From Spirochaetaceae bacterium (GTDB lineage: Bacteria > Spirochaetota > Spirochaetia > DSM-27196 > Alkalispirochaetaceae): a stretch of 64,000 nucleotides of DNA. Location: NCBI GenBank assembly GCA_007695175.1, contig REEH01000128.1:1-64000 (forward strand), given 5' to 3'. A model generated the notes under the pieces. The model saw only the letters and a list, made by a program, of their open reading frames with translations. It had not been told where the DNA came from and searched no databases. Every line of letters starts with the position of its first letter. Within the stretch, counting starts at the first letter, position 1. Shown here piece by piece: positions 59,715 to 64,000 of this stretch. The translations under genes were made by a program, and so were the position numbers.

Positions 59715-62642
59715 CTACCTCTCCGTTTCCGCGGTAAGGGGTAGAAGGAGAAGCTGAAAACGACTCTCCTCTCTGAGGTACCGCTCGGCGGCGGCACGTA
59801 TATCCTCGGCGGTCAGAGCTTCTATGAGCTCCGGAAAGTCCGGGATCGTGGCCAGGTCCCGCCCATGCTGGACGCTGAACTCCAGCGAGGAGAGCCAGAA
59901 GCTGTTTTCCCGCAGGTTTCTCCGATAACTCTCCCGTTGCTGAGCCTTGATCCGCTGTACGTACTCTTCCGCGGCGGGTTCTCGCCGTACTTCCTCGATC
60001 ACCTCCAGGGTGCGGCCGATCAGTTCCTCCGCCCGGTCCGGGTCCATCCCGAAGAAGACCTGCATGAACGACTGCGGCCGGGGGTCCCGAAAACGCCATC
60101 CCCCGGCCCCCACGCCGTAGGTGCCGCCCGCGTCCTCCCGGATTTCCTCCCGGAGACGGAAATTGAGAAGGTCTCCCAGGCTGTTGAAGCGGTGGTTTTC
60201 CTCCCGGGACCACCGGTACTGATCGGTATGGAAGACAATCCCGACCTGCGCGACCGGCTCGGTACCTGCCCGGAGTTCCTCCGTGATGATCTCCTCCGGC
60301 AGGTGGTAGCCGGTGTCCCGGACGGATTCGAGGAAGCCGCGCTCATTGCGGGTCAGCCCGGTCGGATCGTCCGGGAGCGGAGGAATTCCCGCAAGGTACT
60401 GCTCTGCCAGTTCTTCCACCTGCTCCAGCTCCACCGTTCCCGTGATGAAGAGAGCAAAATCGGCGGGATTACCGAAGCGATCCCGGTACGCCCTTTCCAC
60501 CTGGTCGAGCGTCACCGCCCCGAGGTCCGCCTCGGTCAGGGGGAGCAGCCGGGGGTCGCCGGCAGCGTAGAGGGTCTGAAACTGCCGGCTGAAGAGGCCC
60601 TGCGGAGACGCCTGGGCGCCACGGATCTGCTGTACCAGGCGCTGTCGTACCGTATTCAGGGCGCGCTCCTCAAAGCGCGGTGCCGTGAAGGCAAGGTGTA
60701 CAAGCTGAAAGAGTTGCTCCAGATCTGATCGGCGGGTACTCCCTCTCATCGTCTCGGAGCGATCCCCGATCGAGCGGCCCAGTTCCACGGAACGCCCCGC
60801 CAGGACGCGCTCCAGCGCGGTAGCGTCCAGCGTACCGATACCGCTCTCGCGCGCTACGTCGGTAGCGATCCGTGCCGCAGGGACCAGCTCATCCGGAATC
60901 AGGGAGAGACCGCCGGGACTGAAGGCGGAGAAGAGGATTTCGTCCTCCTTGAGGTCACTGGGACGTACGAAGAGGCGCATCCCGTTTGATAGGTGGTATT
61001 CCCGGGTCTGTACTTCCCGGTGTTCGATCCGCTCCAGGATCTCTCCACGCTCCGGCACCTCCTCCAGGAGCAGGGAGTGCTGATCTTCCGGCAGGGGGGG
61101 CGCCACGGGTCGCTCCTCCGTACGGAAGAGGATTTCCAGGAGCTCATCTTCCCCGGGGAGGGGAGAGCCGTCGGGGAGCCGCCCCTCTCCATCGTCGCGC
61201 AGTCCCGCCAGAATTACGCGGTTATCTGGCCGCGTGAAGAGCGACGCCGCGGCGTTGACGTCCTCCACGCGTATGGTGGGCAGAAACTCCTGGTAGATCC
61301 GGTACTCAAACTCTATGCCCGGTACCGGCTCACCCTGTATCCAGTGTCGGACCAGCTCGTCCGCGAGTCGTCCCGCCGGTTGCGTGCGGGCATTCACCAG
61401 CGCGTCCTCGATCGACTGCATGAAGCGTGCCCGAGCGCGGGCGAGCTCGGACTCCAGTACCCCGAATCGCTCCGCCCGTTCCAGCTCGGTTACGATTGTC
61501 TCCAGGGCCTCGGAAATGCGTTCTTCCCGGACCGATGCACTCGCCACGGTCACCTCCGTGTCCCGCAGAAAACGGCTCCACCCGATACCGGCGCTCAGCA
61601 CCGGTGAGTCCGGGTCGCGGGTCGTTTCACGAAAGCGCTCGTTGATTACGGAGGCAAAGAGGGCGCGCGCAAGGACGGCACGGTAGTCTCCCACGGTGCG
61701 CATCGGGTGGGGCGGGTCCATTATGTAGATCGCGATGGTGCTCCGCGTGGTCTCGGGATCGGAGGCAATGCTGACGCGGGTACCCTCCCGGGCGGGAACG
61801 AAGTGGTAGGGCCTTTCCAGCGGGGTTTCCCGGGGAGCAATATCCCCCAGGTGTTCCTGAACGAGTGCTTCCAGCTCTTCCAGGGGCAGGTCGCCCACGG
61901 CGATCAGGGCCATATTGTCCGGCCGGTACCAGCGCTCAAAGTAGTCTACAAGCCGTGCTCGCGGCGCATTGCGGACCACGTCCATGTCTCCAATGGGGAG
62001 CCGTTCCGCGTAGCGGGAGCCTTCCAGGAGAACGGGTATGTGCCGGTCCATTATCCGGGCCGAAGCGCCACGCCCGCGGCGCCATTCCTCCACGATCACC
62101 CCTCGTTCGCTCTCGATCGCTCCCGGCTCAAAGGTGAGCGCCGAGGCCCACTGCTGCATCACCCGGAATCCCCGGTGGAGCGCTTCCTCGTCGCCGGTGG
62201 GTATTTCCAGCTTGTACACAGTCTCGTCAAAGCTCGTGTAGGCGTTGACATCGGGACCAAAACGCATGCCCAGGCTCTCCAGGTACGCCACCAGCTCGCC
62301 CTCAGCGAATTCCTCCGTCCCGTTGAAAGCCATATGCTCAACGAAATGGGCAAGGCCTTCCTGACCCGCTTCCTCCTGGACGCTTCCGGCGTCCACCACA
62401 AGACGCAGAACCACCGTGTCCTCCGGACGTCCGTGGGAACGGAGGAAGTACTCCAGACCGTTGGAGAGGCGTCCCCGGCGTATCTGGTCGGTGAAGGGCA
62501 GCGGGGTTTCCGCTTTGAGGGGTGCCTCATCGTGCCGTTCCTGCTGAGGGGCGGCGAAAAGAGCCGCGGGGCGCAGCATGCCGGGAAGGAGGGCCAGGAC
62601 AACCAGAACAATACAGGAGACAGCGCGAAAGAAACGACTCAT
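59715..62642 (-). CDS. secreted M16 (insulinase-family) zinc metallopeptidase, full-length
   Basis: 975 residues from ATG 62642 (MSRFFRAVSCIVLVV); signal peptide about 1-31. The inverted zinc motif is HFVEH at 99-103 with the distal Glu in SERGVIVEEW. Four M16 half-domains run to the C-terminus (second active-like half at about 520-900), so it is a single-chain PqqL/pitrilysin-type enzyme. Periplasmic or outer-surface peptide degradation is inferred. A TATTCT box seven bases upstream of the ATG suggests a leaderless mRNA. Confidence 0.93.
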   Translation of the reverse strand: MSRFFRAVSCIVLVVLALLPGMLRPAALFAAPQQERHDEAPLKAETPLPFTDQIRRGRLSNGLEYFLRSHGRPEDTVVLRLVVDAGSVQEEAGQEGLAHFVEHMAFNGTEEFAEGELVAYLESLGMRFGPDVNAYTSFDETVYKLEIPTGDEEALHRGFRVMQQWASALTFEPGAIESERGVIVEEWRRGRGASARIMDRHIPVLLEGSRYAERLPIGDMDVVRNAPRARLVDYFERWYRPDNMALIAVGDLPLEELEALVQEHLGDIAPRETPLERPYHFVPAREGTRVSIASDPETTRSTIAIYIMDPPHPMRTVGDYRAVLARALFASVINERFRETTRDPDSPVLSAGIGWSRFLRDTEVTVASASVREERISEALETIVTELERAERFGVLESELARARARFMQSIEDALVNARTQPAGRLADELVRHWIQGEPVPGIEFEYRIYQEFLPTIRVEDVNAAASLFTRPDNRVILAGLRDDGEGRLPDGSPLPGEDELLEILFRTEERPVAPPLPEDQHSLLLEEVPERGEILERIEHREVQTREYHLSNGMRLFVRPSDLKEDEILFSAFSPGGLSLIPDELVPAARIATDVARESGIGTLDATALERVLAGRSVELGRSIGDRSETMRGSTRRSDLEQLFQLVHLAFTAPRFEERALNTVRQRLVQQIRGAQASPQGLFSRQFQTLYAAGDPRLLPLTEADLGAVTLDQVERAYRDRFGNPADFALFITGTVELEQVEELAEQYLAGIPPLPDDPTGLTRNERGFLESVRDTGYHLPEEIITEELRAGTEPVAQVGIVFHTDQYRWSREENHRFNSLGDLLNFRLREEIREDAGGTYGVGAGGWRFRDPRPQSFMQVFFGMDPDRAEELIGRTLEVIEEVRREPAAEEYVQRIKAQQRESYRRNLRENSFWLSSLEFSVQHGRDLATIPDFPELIEALTAEDIRAAAERYLREESRFQLLLLPLTAETER

Positions 62643-62649
62643 GGGGAAG

Positions 62650-62655
62650 AGAATA
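62650..62655 (-). promoter_or_regulatory. -10 box of M16 peptidase promoter
   Basis: TATTCT on the minus strand, seven bases before ATG 62642. Lies in the divergent region shared with the Rrf2 gene. Confidence 0.4.
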
Positions 62656-62720
62656 CCGGGGGAACCCGGCGGGCGTCCACCATGGGTACGCACAAGCGGC
62701 GCTTTTCAGATCTCGTCATT

Positions 62721-62762
62721 TCCGGTTGATAAGGCCTCGTTGACACGGCCCGGTTGACAAGG
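62721..62762. repeat. three tandem 14-base repeats upstream of the Rrf2 gene
   Basis: Units 62721-62734, 62735-62748 and 62749-62762 fit the pattern YCYSGTTGAYAMGG. Each contains TTGAYA; the third supplies the perfect TTGACA -35 of the Rrf2 promoter. Likely a regulator-binding array or promoter duplication. Confidence 0.7.
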
Positions 62763-62782
62763 GAGTCCATTCTGTATATACC
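62754..62782 (+). promoter_or_regulatory. promoter for Rrf2-cysK
   Basis: TTGACA (62754-62759), 17 bases, TATACC (62777-62782; TATATA at 62775 is a 15-base alternative). CCTA (62782-62785) and TAGG (62793-62796) form a small dyad just downstream, a candidate autoregulatory operator. Confidence 0.55.
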
Positions 62783-62806
62783 CTAATTCCGATAGGAGAT
62801 GGGCAT

Positions 62807-63241
62807 ATTAAACAGGAGATTTGGTCGCAGAAAGTCCGTTACGCGATCAGGACGCTCATAATCCTGGCCCTTCGGGGGGATGAACCAGTGTCGGTGCGGG
62901 AGGTCGCCCGGGAGCACCTGATACCCCGGAAGTATCTGGAAACGATCATGACCGATCTGCGCCGGGCCGGTTTCGTGGGAAGCTCCCGGGGGAAAAGCGG
63001 CGGATATCGCCTCACCGGGGATCCTGCCACGATTCGTATCGCGGATGTCCTGCAGGCGCTGGAACCGGGATGGCACGTTTCCCCGGATCCATTGGCGTCG
63101 CAGCGACCGGACCCCTTACCGGAGGAGCCGGTCCTGCACTACCTGGGGAAGAGAGTGCAGGAGGAGCTGGCGCTGGTTACGATAGCGGATGCGGCGATGC
63201 GGTGGCAGCGCGAGCGCCACGCCTTGACCTACTCGATCTGA
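62807..63241 (+). CDS. Rrf2-family transcriptional regulator (apparent AUU start)
   Basis: 144 residues if initiated at ATT 62807, which has AGGAG (62794-62798) eight bases upstream. The conserved KVRYAIRTLIILALRGDEPV lies before the first GTG (62888), so that GTG cannot be the true start; ATT 62819 is a second possibility. Winged helix with HLIPRKYLETIMTDLRRAGF and SSRGKSGGYRLT. No cysteines, so it is not an IscR-type Fe-S sensor. cysK follows 42 bases later, as with the CymR/CysK partnership of Bacillus. Function by analogy: control of cysteine/sulfur genes. Confidence 0.85.
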   Translation: MKQEIWSQKVRYAIRTLIILALRGDEPVSVREVAREHLIPRKYLETIMTDLRRAGFVGSSRGKSGGYRLTGDPATIRIADVLQALEPGWHVSPDPLASQRPDPLPEEPVLHYLGKRVQEELALVTIADAAMRWQRERHALTYSI

Positions 63242-63283
63242 TCCAGGGGAACGCCGGGTAATCGGGCGGAAAGGAGAGCGACT

Positions 63284-64000
63284 GTGCCGGAAAGGACCAT
63301 AGAGAGCGTGACGGCGGATACCCGGAGTATCGGGACGGTGCTCTCCACAACGGGCGGGACGCCGCTCGTTTCGATCAATCGGCTGGACGGGGGGCTTCCG
63401 GGGCGCGTTCTTCTCAAGCTGGAGAACCGCAATCCGCTCGGTTCCGTTAAGGACCGAATCGGTGTTGCCATGGTTGAGGCGGCGGAACAACGGGGTCATT
63501 TGCGCCCGGGGGCAACAATCGTGGAGGCCACCAGCGGGAATACGGGTATTGCCCTGGCGTACGTGGGAGCGGCAAAGGGTTACACCGTTGTTATCGCCAT
63601 GCCGGAAACGATGAGCGTCGAGCGGCGACGTCTGCTCGCGGCGCTGGGTGCGCGCGTGGAGTTGACTGAGGGGACGCGGGGGATGAACGGTGCCCTGGAG
63701 CGGGCGGAAGAGATCGTGCGGGAGACGGAAGGAGCTGTGATGATGAACCAGTTCTCCAATCCGGCCAACCCCGCGATTCACGAGCAGACTACCGGTCCCG
63801 AGATCTGGGAACAGTCCGGGGGGGAAGTGGATTTCCTTGTCGCCGGCGTGGGTACCGGCGGGACGATCACCGGCGTGGGACGTGCCCTGCGGGCCCGAAA
63901 GCCCGACGTCGGAATTATTGCGGTGGAGCCGGACAAATCCGCCGTGCTTTCCGGGGGCGAGCCGGGGCCCCACCTGATTCAGGGCATCGGGGCGGGGTTT
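63284..64000 (+). CDS. cysK: cysteine synthase (O-acetylserine sulfhydrylase), truncated by window end
   Basis: 239 codons visible from GTG 63284 (AAGGAG seven bases upstream); the frame is still open at 64000. The PLP-binding lysine lies in [15 protein letters not shown], followed by substrate loop [13 protein letters not shown] and phosphate loop [13 protein letters not shown]. It makes cysteine from O-acetylserine and sulfide; class CysK/CysM cannot be split from this part. Same operon as the Rrf2 regulator. Confidence 0.93.
   Translation, partial: MPERTIESVTADTRSIGTVLSTTGGTPLVSINRLDGGLPGRVLLKLENRNPLGSVKDRIGVAMVEAAEQRGHLRPGATIVEATSGNTGIALAYVGAAKGYTVVIAMPETMSVERRRLLAALGARVELTEGTRGMNGALERAEEIVRETEGAVMMNQFSNPANPAIHEQTTGPEIWEQSGGEVDFLVAGVGTGGTITGVGRALRARKPDVGIIAVEPDKSAVLSGGEPGPHLIQGIGAGF

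Noticed and set aside
1-64000. tRNA, rRNA, CRISPR, transposase, prophage or attachment-site signals
   Set aside because: No cloverleaf-like T-arm motif, repeat-spacer pattern, transposase or integrase motif, or composition shift was seen by eye; covariance and k-mer searches would be needed to exclude small cases.

Overview
The window is a gene-dense (about 60% G+C), almost purely chromosomal segment with housekeeping operons on both strands. No rRNA, tRNA, CRISPR array, insertion sequence or prophage was found. Gene content and style (cdaA-ybbR-acpS operon, DUF2225, tandem DUF115/MptE-like proteins, very acidic spirochaete-style coil protein, many TPR membrane proteins, PPC-domain and LPP20 lipoproteins, eukaryal-type IleRS) suggest a free-living member of the Spirochaetota (Spirochaetales/Spirochaetaceae-like). 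This is an inference; no 16S gene is present.

Layout. (1) 1-15872, plus strand: a tiny ribosomal-type basic protein, folP, cdaA, ybbR(cdaR), acpS, DUF2225, truA, family-4 UDG, priA, def, fmt, a PASTA protein, ileS, an orphan lipoprotein, hisH and hisF. Many stop and start codons overlap (ATGA/GTGA/TTGA). (2) 15888-18774, plus: fmdB, then arsR-aroB-PPC protein. (3) 18781-22631, minus: hisS and a DEAH helicase. (4) 22713-24288, plus: small membrane protein, a candidate small RNA and rnz. (5) 24297-31506, minus: a five-gene operon of acidic repeat protein, GAF-like protein, two DUF115 proteins and a membrane protein with a degenerate GGDEF-like domain. (6) 31658-32122, plus: FtsB/DivIC-like. (7) 32138-37995, minus: lon, VanY-like lipoprotein, U32 protein, DUF1015. 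(8) 38036-44290, plus: recO, pyrimidine-nucleoside phosphorylase, recJ, M23 protein, rpsU, lipoprotein. (9) 44245-50755: ParB-like, phosphoesterase and TPR/nuclease-fold genes on minus, diverging from two TPR proteins and yqgE on plus. (10) 50768-53032, minus: ptsP. (11) 53153-59699, plus: LPP20 lipoprotein, then an RND efflux operon (adaptor, pump, TolC). (12) 59715-62642, minus: M16 peptidase. (13) 62807-64000, plus: Rrf2 regulator and cysK (cut by the window end).

Themes. Cyclic-di-AMP synthesis (cdaA/ybbR) is coupled to folate, fatty-acid carrier and tRNA/translation genes. Cell-envelope functions recur (FtsB, M23, VanY, PASTA, lipoproteins, RND pump). The most unusual signals are at translation starts. 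About ten operon-head genes have a sigma70-like -10 box only 6-10 bases before the start codon, implying leaderless mRNAs. rpsU and the Rrf2 gene instead appear to start at AUC or AUU behind strong Shine-Dalgarno sequences. A two-hairpin RNA exposing a near-perfect Shine-Dalgarno sequence lies upstream of rnz, three tandem 14-base repeats lie upstream of the Rrf2/cysK pair, and a possible terminator/antiterminator lies after rpsU.
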